From Elusimicrobiota bacterium (GTDB lineage: Bacteria > RUG730): a stretch of 6,277 nucleotides of DNA. Both the position numbers and the translations under genes were made by a program. This document shows positions 1 to 6,048 of the stretch, one piece after another (within the stretch, counting starts at the first letter, position 1; every line of letters begins with the position of its first letter). The notes under the pieces are model-generated. The model was not told where the DNA came from. It saw nothing but the letters and a program-made list of their open reading frames with translations, and made no database searches. The DNA is taken from contig JAIRLV010000318.1 of the NCBI GenBank assembly GCA_031259185.1, positions 1 to 6,277 on the forward strand, read 5' to 3'.

Positions 1-309
1 AGCAAATTTTGAAATAATATTTGCAGTAGCTGGAGCAACAATAAATAAATCATTATTCGCTGTTAGCGAAATATGCCTGACATTGACATCTGCTATTTCT
101 AAAAACATATCGTCAATAACTGGATTTTTTGTCAAAGATTCTAATGTTTTTTTTGTAATGAATTCCTTTGCAGAATCAGTCAAAATACAATGGACATTAG
201 CGCCATTTTTTGTCAAAATATTTACAATATCACAAGCTTTGTATGCAGAAATACTCCCGCTAATTCCAAATATAATTTTTTTATTTTTTAATTTTTCCAA
301 ACTTCCCAT
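1..309 (-). CDS. coaBC: CoaBC (Dfp) bifunctional phosphopantothenoylcysteine decarboxylase/synthetase, N-terminal part, cut by window edge
   Basis: The first 103 codons are present; the rest lies beyond the left edge. The family makes 4'-phosphopantetheine for coenzyme A in the cytosol: the synthetase half joins cysteine to phosphopantothenate, and the N-terminal flavoprotein half seen here (CoaC) decarboxylates the product. Visible are the Rossmann-like start KIIFGISGSISAYKA (residues 11-25, flavin phosphate loop), the catalytic-type histidine H79 in NVRHISL, and the FMN-site motif APATANIISKFA (92-103). The ATG at 309 is preceded by AGGAAAGAG (316-324). Residues 1-6 (MGSLEK) differ from those of the relic copy beside rpoZ (MKDLSI); from the last base of codon 6 to codon 35 the two copies are nearly identical. 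This copy continues past codon 35 and should be the functional one. I infer that its start was supplied by the inserted R-M cassette just upstream. It could be CoaC alone if the synthetase half is missing. Confidence 0.94.
   Translation of the reverse strand, partial: MGSLEKLKNKKIIFGISGSISAYKACDIVNILTKNGANVHCILTDSAKEFITKKTLESLTKNPVIDDMFLEIADVNVRHISLTANNDLFIVAPATANIISKFA
205..292. repeat. 88-bp direct repeat, copy within intact coaBC
   Basis: This block matches 2660-2747 base for base except at one position, a247 versus g2702, a synonymous Ser codon change (TCT/TCC). It covers the last base of codon 6 through codon 35 of coaBC. Identity stops abruptly at both ends. It is one of two flanks of the R-M cassette and reads as a long target duplication or a homologous recombination junction. 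Confidence 0.95.
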
Positions 310-378
310 TTTTTACTCTTTCCTGTTTAGTTTTATAAATAAGACTTTATTTTATGCTAACATACTTTACATTTTTAT

Positions 379-2616
379 TTACTTTAACAACTCGTATTCA
401 AATAATTTATTTTGAATATAATCTTTGTAATAATTTTTTAGCACTAACTTTAGTTTTTTTAATTTACCATTTAACTCTGGATAATTATATATAATATTAT
501 CTTTATCATTTTTATAAAATGTATTTAATTCTTGCTCTATTTGATAAACGCCATAGGTTATATTTTTTTTATATTCCTTTGTATTCTTAGCTTCTTTTAA
601 AATATCATTCCAAATTTGTATCAACTTTTTTTCTTCATTATTTAAGTTTAATGTCTTAATATATTCGCTTGCTAAAGTATATTCTTCAAAACATAGTTCA
701 TTTTTATAATATCTATTATTGCTTCCTATAAAAGAAAGACATTTATTATATCTCGATAAACAAGTATAAATTAAACAAAATTTTAAGAAGTCTTTATCTT
801 TTATATATTCTTCTCCTTTGTCTGCCGTAGTAAAATATACGTCTCTTTCATACCATTTTTCTTGTGGATATAGTTTAGCACAGAATAAAGGTAGTTTTTC
901 AATAAAATTGTTCTTTTGTAGTAAAAAACCGTGTGGCGAATATGATTCGGCGCCGACTGGTATAGTAGTTAAAGTTACGCTATTGGAATCGAGGTTAAAA
1001 GAAGAAGCTCTCATATAAGCAATTCCATTTTTTAAGATTTTGTCATAATATTTTTCTGTAAATAAATGATAAACCTTCTTTACTAACACATCCTTTACAT
1101 AAATCAAATTTCCATTATTAACCATGTCTTGAAAGCTCTTTTGGGTAAAATCAGTCTCAATATCATATGCTTTTAAATTAAATTCGTCTTGTTCTTTATT
1201 TATATTTTGCCACCATATACAACTAATTGCAGAATGCGAAGCATGAAAATATTTTCTATTAAACAAAAAACCATCTTTAAATGTTTTATTTGATAAATTA
1301 CAAGACTTGAAATATTTAACAGGACTAAAAATTATATAACTATCAGTTGGTTGTCTTAAATAATATTTAAATCCTGCCCATATAAAATTGTTTGCCAAAT
1401 CATTTAAAATAGCTCCTTTAACCTCTTTTCTCATTTCGTTCTTTACAAACGAAGTATAACCTTTTCTTGCAATTCCACTTGTATTACTTGTATTATCCCT
1501 ATACGGCGGATTTTCAAACAATATAATTGTTATTTTTGGATTATTAATTATTTCTTGCAAATATTCGTTATTTACATATTCTTCACTCAATGCATCGGCG
1601 TTTAGCAAGCTGCCTTCTCTGTATTTTACCTCATTTTCAGTCGGCGGAATTATATATCTAACTTTTTCTCCTAATCTTTCAATTAATATTTTATATTCAT
1701 AATATTCATATGTAGATAATACGCAATGTGATAATTCTTCATCGCTTAAAACACTTTCTAAATTTCCTGTACCAGAGCATCTATCAAGTATAATATAATC
1801 ATTTCCTATTGGAACTAACTTTATCGCTTCTCTAACAAGTTCAACCGCTTTTTTGCAATAAGGAATTGGCGTATAAAATGCCCCTAACTCTTTCTTTTTT
1901 AGTTTGTCGTTAAGACAATCCATTAAATATTTAAACTTTTCATTGCTTTTTCCTTCATATGGAATTATATAATCTTGAAAATAATACGGTTCTCTTATCT
2001 CACCTGCTTTTGGAATTAATCCCTCGCTATCTCCTATAAAATCACCTTTTGACGCTTTTGGATGTTCCCTATAAAACCTTTCAGCCCAACCAAGTATACA
2101 ATCTTCATTTATGTTTATTTTTACATATTTCTCTTCTCTCAATATTTCTATCAATTTTGCAGCATTATTATTGGTATTATAATAAATTTTTTCTGGTTCT
2201 ATTATTGTATAAAAATTTTCATTATTTTTACTGCTAGCGCCTATATATGTTTTTTCTATATCTTTTAAAAAATCAGCCGAATTATACTTATATATTTCTC
2301 TTGTATTTAGACTTATTAATAAAATATTCGCTGGCACCGGAATGCCTTTTATCCTCATTTTTGACAAATATTTTATAACTTGAAACAAAACCCTATTTAT
2401 GTCATTTATAACTAATTTAAACTCTAATATGTTCCCATTAATTACTCCGTCGGAATATTCTATCAATATATCGTCAATTTTTTTATCTTTAATAGATGCT
2501 ATATATTTTTTATAAGCACTAAAAAAATTTATTTGCCCTTCTTTCTCATTATTGTAAATTTTTAAAAATATATTGCTGCAATTTCTAGCTTTCCTTTCTT
2601 CTTTTGTATCAATCAT
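379..2616 (-). CDS. Single-polypeptide type II restriction-modification protein (type IIG-like) with N6-adenine methyltransferase core
   Basis: A 745-aa protein from the ATG at 2616, chosen because GAGGA (2622-2626) lies 5 bases ahead. An in-frame GTG at 2637 would add 7 residues but has no ribosome binding site. The methyltransferase core is clear: motif X-like LGAFYTPIPY (244-253), motif I ILDRCSGTGNLE (276-287, SAM binding) and catalytic motif IV ENPPY (368-372). This is the gamma-class order of Eco57I-type adenine methylases. Residues 1-120 resemble a PD-(D/E)XK nuclease: acidic D48/D49 and D56, then E65-F-K67 on a hydrophobic strand, followed by a helix with Q79. The C-terminal ~300 residues, without motifs I recognise, probably hold target recognition. 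It likely methylates adenine in a short site and cuts unmodified DNA; nuclease activity is an inference and the site unknown. No separate R or S gene is present. It lies inside split coaBC, 69 bases ahead of the intact copy, and is probably horizontally acquired. If the nuclease is inactive it would be an orphan methylase. Confidence 0.88.
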   Translation of the reverse strand: MIDTKEERKARNCSNIFLKIYNNEKEGQINFFSAYKKYIASIKDKKIDDILIEYSDGVINGNILEFKLVINDINRVLFQVIKYLSKMRIKGIPVPANILLISLNTREIYKYNSADFLKDIEKTYIGASSKNNENFYTIIEPEKIYYNTNNNAAKLIEILREEKYVKININEDCILGWAERFYREHPKASKGDFIGDSEGLIPKAGEIREPYYFQDYIIPYEGKSNEKFKYLMDCLNDKLKKKELGAFYTPIPYCKKAVELVREAIKLVPIGNDYIILDRCSGTGNLESVLSDEELSHCVLSTYEYYEYKILIERLGEKVRYIIPPTENEVKYREGSLLNADALSEEYVNNEYLQEIINNPKITIILFENPPYRDNTSNTSGIARKGYTSFVKNEMRKEVKGAILNDLANNFIWAGFKYYLRQPTDSYIIFSPVKYFKSCNLSNKTFKDGFLFNRKYFHASHSAISCIWWQNINKEQDEFNLKAYDIETDFTQKSFQDMVNNGNLIYVKDVLVKKVYHLFTEKYYDKILKNGIAYMRASSFNLDSNSVTLTTIPVGAESYSPHGFLLQKNNFIEKLPLFCAKLYPQEKWYERDVYFTTADKGEEYIKDKDFLKFCLIYTCLSRYNKCLSFIGSNNRYYKNELCFEEYTLASEYIKTLNLNNEEKKLIQIWNDILKEAKNTKEYKKNITYGVYQIEQELNTFYKNDKDNIIYNYPELNGKLKKLKLVLKNYYKDYIQNKLFEYELLK

Positions 2617-2656
2617 AGAAATCCTCGTTTTTTTCACATAAGTTAAAAAAATTCAT
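2609..2656 (-). other. Possible 15-codon leader ORF overlapping the R-M start
   Basis: An ATG directly abuts the TAA of the coaBC relic (TAAATG) and opens a 15-codon frame, MNFFNLCEKNEDFYD. Its TGA overlaps the start of the R-M gene (the R-M ATG lies within TATGATTGA). The arrangement would allow ribosomes finishing the relic to restart and then couple into the R-M gene. The frame is short and the DNA AT-rich, so it may be chance. Confidence 0.2.
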
Positions 2657-2671
2657 TTAATTTTTTGTCAA
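2643..2671 (-). promoter_or_regulatory. Weak candidate promoter for the R-M gene, -35 in the relic
   Basis: On the minus strand a perfect TTGACA (2666-2671, codons 32-33 of the coaBC relic) is followed after about 18 bases by TTTAAC, a 4-of-6 match to TATAAT. A start site near 2635 would fall just ahead of the R-M ribosome binding site. The -35 half is coding sequence found in both coaBC copies, so this may be fortuitous. Read-through from the rpoZ operon is the simpler source of transcription. Confidence 0.25.
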
Positions 2672-2764
2672 AATATTTACAATATCACAAGCTTTGTATG
2701 CGGAAATACTCCCGCTAATTCCAAATATAATTTTTTTATTTTTTAATATACTTAAATCTTTCAT
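2657..2764 (-). pseudogene. coaBC: coaBC relic: first 35 codons only, next to rpoZ
   Basis: This frame starts at an ATG 67 bases after the rpoZ stop, where coaBC normally follows in gmk-rpoZ-coaBC operons. It reads MKDLSILKNKK followed by the same KIIFGISGSISAYKA flavin-loop start as the intact gene. It ends at TAA right after residue 35 (ILTKN), exactly where similarity to the intact copy stops. It lacks the catalytic histidine and all later motifs and cannot be a working enzyme. I read it as the original 5' end left behind when the R-M cassette inserted. Its first codons differ from those of the intact copy (MKDLSI versus MGSLEK), while codons 7-35 are the same at the protein level, with one silent base change. 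It may still be translated as a short peptide, since only a weak AG-rich ribosome binding site precedes it. Confidence 0.9.
2660..2747. repeat. 88-bp direct repeat, copy within coaBC relic
   Basis: Partner of the block at 205-292, with 87 of 88 bases identical (g2702 versus a247). The left end coincides with the last codon before the relic's stop. The right end falls within codon 6, beyond which the two coaBC starts differ. The near-identity, with one silent change, points to a recent event or to gene conversion. Confidence 0.95.
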
Positions 2765-2831
2765 TAGTTCAACTCTTTTTAAAAAATTATTAAAAGTTAA
2801 ATTTTGGCGCCTTTAAAAAAATTAAAAATTC

Positions 2832-3059
2832 TTAATTGGGTCTACTCTCAAGTATAGCGTCTTTAATTTCGTCTTTAGTATATTCATTATTAGAAAGTTT
2901 TGTTATAACTTCTGACAAAAGATCGGTGACTATTATTTTGGCTCCATGTCGCTCTTTATTTTTTTTTTCTTTTCTAACTAATAAAAAAGCCAAATTAACT
3001 ATTTGGTACTTTGAATAAAGTTTTAATAATTCTAAATTTTTATCAACTTCAATAAACAT
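2832..3059 (-). CDS. rpoZ: DNA-directed RNA polymerase omega subunit
   Basis: A 75-aa protein, within the family's usual size. Omega is the small RNA polymerase subunit that clamps the beta' C-terminus and helps core assembly. Visible are the family's SKYxLV-like segment (SKYQIVNLA, residues 16-24), a basic helix end with a charged linker (RKEKKNKERHGAK, 29-41), and the second conserved block KIIVTDLLSEVITKL (41-55). The usual A-RAR residues after the SKY motif are replaced by FLLVRK, so this is a divergent member. The call rests on motif and on position between gmk and coaBC. The ATG at 3059 has AGGAG (3066-3070) with 6-base spacing, so the start is firm. It lies 146 bases after gmk and ends 67 bases before the coaBC relic. 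Confidence 0.88.
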   Translation of the reverse strand: MFIEVDKNLELLKLYSKYQIVNLAFLLVRKEKKNKERHGAKIIVTDLLSEVITKLSNNEYTKDEIKDAILESRPN

Positions 3060-3205
3060 TTTATTCTCCTAATTTTTGTAAGGTTTGCCCTATTTTTATA
3101 ACATAAAAATATTTTTAGAATTCAAATACGATTTTTGACAACTTTATTAAATATTCAAAAACATAAATTCAAATATTTTTTAAATTCACAGCTTATTTTA
3201 CTATT
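3060..3205 (-). promoter_or_regulatory. gmk-rpoZ spacer, possible weak internal promoter
   Basis: This 146-base AT-rich gap is long for an otherwise tight gene cluster. On the minus strand it contains TTGAAT and then, about 19 bases on, TATAAA preceded by TG (TGTTATAAA, an extended -10 form), roughly 40 bases ahead of the rpoZ ATG. The motif TATTTGAATT occurs twice (3119-3128 and 3166-3175). No terminator hairpin is evident. An internal rpoZ promoter is possible but the spacing is poor. Confidence 0.25.
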
Positions 3206-3775
3206 TTACAAGTTTTTTCTTTTCAATTCAATTATATTTTTAAATTCCATAGCCGCTTCTTCTAAAACATCATTTTTTATAATATAATCATAAAAATCTT
3301 TCTTTTTTAATTCTCTTTTTGCATTTTCCAATCTCTTTTTCAAACTTTCATCATTTTCTGTATTTCTCTCCATAATCCTTTCTTTCAAAATTTCTAAAGT
3401 AGGAGGTATAATAAAAACGAATGTCCCGTTTGTTAGTGATTTTTTTATATTTTTAGCTCCCTGATAATCAATATCTAGAATAATATCTTTCCCAGTTTTT
3501 AAATTATCTTCAATCCATTTTTTTAAAGTTCCATAATAATTTTCATGAACTTTTGCCCATTCAATAAATTCTTCATTTTTAATCTTATTCAAAAAATTTT
3601 CTTTACTAATAAAAAAATAGTCTTTCCCATCAATTTCATCAATTCTTTTTTGTCTAGTAGTACACGAAATGGAAAAGATAATATTTTTATTATTTCTCAA
3701 AATTCTTTTTAGTATTGTACTTTTTCCTACTCCTGAAGGGCCTGATACTATAAACAAATTCCCTTTTTTACGCAT
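3206..3775 (-). CDS. gmk: Guanylate kinase
   Basis: A 189-aa protein, close to the usual bacterial length. It catalyses ATP + GMP to ADP + GDP in the cytosol, an essential step to GTP and dGTP. The P-loop is GPSGVGKST (12-20). The GMP-binding lid shows SCTTR (37-41, R41), KDYFF (51-55, Y53), [14 protein letters not shown] (70-83, E72, Y81) and the acidic DIDYQGA (101-107). Arginines of the lid and adenine-site region follow in KERIMERN and [10 protein letters not shown] (131-155). All expected residues are present. The ATG at 3775 overlaps the rho stop by 8 bases (ATGCGTAA), and GAAGGG (3786-3791) lies 10 bases upstream inside rho. Translation is therefore probably coupled to rho. rpoZ follows after 146 bases, the common gmk-rpoZ pairing. 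Confidence 0.98.
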   Translation of the reverse strand: MRKKGNLFIVSGPSGVGKSTILKRILRNNKNIIFSISCTTRQKRIDEIDGKDYFFISKENFLNKIKNEEFIEWAKVHENYYGTLKKWIEDNLKTGKDIILDIDYQGAKNIKKSLTNGTFVFIIPPTLEILKERIMERNTENDESLKKRLENAKRELKKKDFYDYIIKNDVLEEAAMEFKNIIELKRKNL

Positions 3776-5045
3776 TAAATTTTTGCCCTTCTAATTCCAT
3801 CGATTTTAAGAAATCTTTATTTGTTTTTGTAGCTCGCATTTTGTCAACGAGAATTTCCATAGCTTCAATCGTATTTAATGAAGAAATTACTTTCCTCAAT
3901 ACCCAAGTTTTATTCAACTCGTCAGTAGTTAACAATAATTCTTCTTTTCTAGTCCCAGATCTCAAAATATCTATTGAAGGAAATATCCTTTTATCTACCA
4001 TTTTTCTATCTAAACAAAGTTCCATATTCCCAGTGCCTTTGAATTCTTCAAATATTACATCATCCATTCTACTCCCAGTATCAACTAATGCTGTTGCCAA
4101 TATTGTCAAACTTCCTCCTTCTTCCACATTTCTAGCAGCCCCAAAAAATCGTTTTGGTCTTTGTAAAGCGTTTGAATCTATTCCTCCGGATAAAACCCTA
4201 CCGCTTGAAGGAGTTGTAGCATTATAAGCTCTTGCAAGTCTAGTTATACTATCTAATAAAATAACAACATCTTTTTTATGTTCAACTAATCTTTTAGATT
4301 TTTCTATAACCATTTCTGCAACTTGGACATGTCTTTCGCAAGGTTCATCAAAAGTTGAAGCAATTACTTCACCTTTTACTGATCTTTGCATATCTGTCAC
4401 TTCTTCTGGTCTTTCATCAATCAATAAAACAATTAAAATTATTTCAGGATGATTTTCTGTTATGCTGTTTGCGATTTTTTGTAATAGAATCGTCTTGCCT
4501 GTTCTCGGTGGAGCAACAATTAAACCTCTTTGCCCTTTTCCAATCGGCGAAACAAAATCCATTATTCTCATAGAAATTTCATTTTTATGCGTTTCAAGAT
4601 TAATTTTTTCTTCAGGATATAAAGGAGTTAAATTATCAAAAAATACTCTATGTTTTATAGAATTTGGATCTGCGCCATTTACTGAATCAATTTGAAGCAA
4701 AGCAAAAAATCTCTCTCCTTCTTTTGGAGGACGAATTTGCCCCAAAATCGTATCTCCTTTTCGGAGTGAAAAACGTTTTATTTGCGATGGAGCTATATAT
4801 ATATCGTCTTGTCCCGGCAAATAGTTATAATTTGGAGATCTTAGAAACCCAAAGCCGTCAGGTAAAATTTCTAAAATACCTTCATCAAAAAGATTCCCAA
4901 TTTCTTTTACCTGCCTTTTCAAAATTTTGAATATCATATCTTGTTTATCTAATCCACTAACATCTGCAATTCCTAAGTTTTGTGATACTTTTTGTAATTC
5001 AACTAATGACATGTTTGACAAAGAAGTAATGTCCATTATTTCCAT
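3768..5045 (-). CDS. rho: Transcription termination factor Rho
   Basis: A 425-aa protein, the size of E. coli-type Rho with no large insertion. Rho is a hexameric ATP-dependent RNA translocase that ends transcription. An N-terminal SAP-like Rho_N domain (about 8-46) is followed by the cold-shock-like primary RNA-binding domain (about 54-120, [20 protein letters not shown]). The ATPase has Walker A APPRTGKT (178-185, K184), catalytic-Glu motif [12 protein letters not shown] (208-219, E211) and Walker [13 protein letters not shown] (261-272, D265). RNA-contacting segments are [21 protein letters not shown] (286-306) and [11 protein letters not shown] (333-343). Residues contacted by bicyclomycin, such as S266, are kept at the E. 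coli position; Walker A has R181 where E. coli has K. The ATG at 5045 has AGGAG (5056-5060) 10 bases upstream; another ATG four codons in lacks one. It ends overlapping gmk and is preceded by a long leader. Confidence 0.98.
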   Translation of the reverse strand: MEIMDITSLSNMSLVELQKVSQNLGIADVSGLDKQDMIFKILKRQVKEIGNLFDEGILEILPDGFGFLRSPNYNYLPGQDDIYIAPSQIKRFSLRKGDTILGQIRPPKEGERFFALLQIDSVNGADPNSIKHRVFFDNLTPLYPEEKINLETHKNEISMRIMDFVSPIGKGQRGLIVAPPRTGKTILLQKIANSITENHPEIILIVLLIDERPEEVTDMQRSVKGEVIASTFDEPCERHVQVAEMVIEKSKRLVEHKKDVVILLDSITRLARAYNATTPSSGRVLSGGIDSNALQRPKRFFGAARNVEEGGSLTILATALVDTGSRMDDVIFEEFKGTGNMELCLDRKMVDKRIFPSIDILRSGTRKEELLLTTDELNKTWVLRKVISSLNTIEAMEILVDKMRATKTNKDFLKSMELEGQKFNA

Positions 5046-5490
5046 AATTTTATTTCTCCTAAAAAATTTTAAAATTAAATAAATTAATGTTTTTTATTTT
5101 TTAAAATGTACGCTATCAAAATTAAAAAAAAATTTTTTCAAGATTGTTAATGATAGAAATATCTAGGAATTAAAAAATAACTCTAAAATCATTGAATCAA
5201 AACATAGTTCTTGAGAAAAATAATTCAAATAATTTTATATTAAAATTAAAAAGATTTTCTATAGCAATTATATATTTTATGTATTACAAATTCAATAATA
5301 TAATTCATAAAACATATTAATTATATTTTAATTTAATATTTTAATAATATCAAAAAATATCAAAATAGATTTTTTAAATTCAGAAATTTTTATAATAAAT
5401 CAATCAAAAAAATATTTTTTTGTTTTATTTTATTTTATTTGTCTAGCTTTTAGGCGAGATTTATTAGATAGGCAATATACTTTAATAATA
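5046..5490 (-). promoter_or_regulatory. Long AT-rich rho leader, no gene seen
   Basis: About 445 bases separate the best promoter candidates from the rho ATG, with no ORF of useful size on either strand. On the minus strand the first 50 bases after the predicted start are the most GC-rich part (5441-5480, two GCCTA motifs and AGCTAGAC). A perfect 18-bp A/T palindrome with C/G ends follows at 5405-5422. A weak dyad CTATCA/TGATAG (5113-5118, 5151-5156) encloses an A-run/T-run. Only the ribosome binding site AGGAG (5056-5060) is firm. In other bacteria rho is autoregulated by premature termination in its leader, and a leader this long would fit. I see no known riboswitch. Confidence 0.45.
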
Positions 5491-5491
5491 A

Positions 5492-5520
5492 TATATAGCA
5501 TAAAATAAGTTATATTGCAA
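5492..5520 (-). promoter_or_regulatory. Candidate sigma-70 promoter for rho (extended -10)
   Basis: On the minus strand TTGCAA (5515-5520) is followed after exactly 17 bases by TATATA (5492-5497). TGC directly precedes the -10, an extended -10 arrangement. Transcription would start near 5485, giving a rho leader of about 440 bases. It overlaps a second candidate shifted 17 bases upstream, and either or both could be used. Confidence 0.45.
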
Positions 5521-5536
5521 GCATTTTTTTTGACAA
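5509..5536 (-). promoter_or_regulatory. Overlapping candidate sigma-70 promoter for rho
   Basis: On the minus strand TTGTCA (5531-5536, 5 of 6 to consensus) and TATAAC (5509-5514, 5 of 6) are separated by 16 bases. The site begins 24 bases after the end of tRNA-Glu, so rho need not depend on tRNA read-through. By motif match it is the best promoter in the window. Confidence 0.45.
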
Positions 5537-5559
5537 AATTTTTATAAATTGTAACTTTT

Positions 5560-5632
5560 TAGCGCATACGGGGTTCGAACCCGTGATTTCTGCCTTGAGA
5601 GGGCAGCGTCCTAGCCACTAGACCAATGCGCC
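5560..5632 (-). tRNA. tRNA-Glu, anticodon CUC
   Basis: A full cloverleaf fits 73 bases on the minus strand. The acceptor stem GGCGCAT/ATGCGCT has six Watson-Crick pairs plus a terminal G1-U72 wobble and discriminator A73. The D stem is GTCT/GGAC with GG in the loop. The anticodon stem is CTGCC/GGCAG with loop CTCTCAA, giving anticodon CUC (reads GAG, glutamate). The variable loop has 5 bases, and the T arm is ACGGG-TTCGAAC-CCCGT. No CCA is encoded (AAA follows A73), so CCA must be added by the nucleotidyltransferase. The sequence around the D arm (GGTCTAGTGGCTAGGAC) is typical of tRNA-Glu. It lies upstream of the rho leader on the same strand, with no terminator seen between them. Confidence 0.97.
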
Positions 5633-6038
5633 AATTAAAAAAAATCACATTTTTAAAACATTTCGTTAAATACAAACATATCTTTTATAATTTTATTTAT
5701 CTCGTTTGATAATATGTATAAAAATAAAAAATGTTTCTATAAAATTTATTTATCGCTAATTTTTACGATATAATATAAAATAAATATATAAAATTAATTA
5801 TTCTTATTTAGCCGCTAATTAGTTTCAAAAATTTTATAGAACTTAATATTTATGAATTGTATTGGGGATTTTTAACATAGATTAATTAAATAATAATAAA
5901 TCTATAAGCAAAATTGTATTTTATTCATTCAATTTATGTTAAAAAGAAATAAGACAAAAGCTCATTATAAAATTTTAATGGTTTTGTAATATATAATAAA
6001 AATTTAAATTAGAGTCTAGCATTTTATTTAAAATATTA
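5633..6038. other. 406-base AT-rich spacer without a gene
   Basis: No ORF of useful size and no RNA gene is visible between tRNA-Glu and the small membrane-protein ORF. It holds the tRNA promoter candidate, a 13-bp perfect inverted repeat (5735-5747 and 5829-5841, TTCTATAAAATTT and its complement, 81 bases apart) and a short dyad TTAGCCGCTAA (5808-5818). The octamer CGCTAATT occurs twice (5753-5760 and 5813-5820). None of these amounts to a recognised element. Confidence 0.5.
5684..5712 (-). promoter_or_regulatory. Candidate promoter for tRNA-Glu
   Basis: On the minus strand TTATCA (5707-5712) and TATAAA (5684-5689) are spaced by 17 bases. A start near 5677 would give a leader of about 45 bases before the tRNA 5' end. 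The matches are moderate in DNA where such hexamers arise easily. Confidence 0.35.
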
Positions 6039-6048
6039 TTATGACTCT
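6011..6048 (-). terminator. Weak hairpin at the end of the small membrane-protein ORF
   Basis: AGAGTC (6011-6016) and GACTCT (6043-6048) form a 6-bp outer stem overlapping the TAA at 6039-6041. ATTTTA/TAAAAT (6021-6026 and 6029-6034) could stack inside. On the minus strand an AT-rich run with a short T tract follows. The stem is short and AT-rich with a broken interior, so it is at best a poor intrinsic terminator. Confidence 0.25.

Larger units (their letters stand above)
293..2659 (-). mobile_element. Putative inserted restriction-modification cassette between 88-bp direct repeats, splitting coaBC
   Basis: These 2367 bases separate two nearly identical 88-bp pieces of the coaBC 5' region. 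They contain one R-M gene plus short flanks. Read on the minus strand, the entry junction puts a TAA straight after codon 35 of the old coaBC. The exit junction carries a ribosome binding site (AGGAAAGAG, 316-324), an ATG and the first five codons plus two bases of codon 6, in frame with the repeated coaBC sequence. No transposase, integrase, terminal inverted repeats or short target duplication is visible, so this is not a classical transposon. Insertion with a long target duplication has been described for restriction-modification genes in genome comparisons. Alternatively, recombination with a related strain carrying an R-M gene ahead of coaBC would give the same layout. The boundaries are those of repeat identity and may not be the true ends of the transferred DNA. 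Confidence 0.6.

Noticed and set aside
83-415. Plus-strand 110-codon frame rich in Phe and Ile
   Set aside because: It lies opposite coaBC and the end of the R-M gene; its composition is that of an antisense shadow and it shows no family motif.
818-2268. Three plus-strand frames of 62-68 codons within the R-M gene
   Set aside because: All are antisense to the well-supported methyltransferase and have no recognisable domain or ribosome binding site.
2627-2634. A-run near the R-M start as a phase-variation tract
   Set aside because: Seven A residues is ordinary in this composition, and the tract lies ahead of the preferred ATG, where slippage would not shift the frame.
2617-2637. GTG start at 2637 for the R-M gene, adding 7 residues
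   Set aside because: No ribosome binding site precedes it, whereas the ATG at 2616 has GAGGA at 5-base spacing.
2836-3018. Plus-strand 60-codon frame opposite rpoZ
   Set aside because: Antisense shadow of the omega gene, which has its own ribosome binding site and family motifs.
3841-4930. Four plus-strand frames of 72-128 codons opposite rho
   Set aside because: They mirror the highly conserved rho coding sequence and overlap one another; there is no evidence of independent coding.
5170-5199. Nine-codon leader ORF ahead of rho
   Set aside because: No ribosome binding site and too short to distinguish from chance in AT-rich DNA.
5046-5559. Riboswitch or CRISPR array in the rho leader
   Set aside because: No regularly spaced repeats and no GC-supported aptamer structure could be made out.
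5769-5774. Plus-strand TATAAT
   Set aside because: No acceptable -35 at 16-18 bases and no plus-strand gene downstream; such hexamers are expected by chance here.
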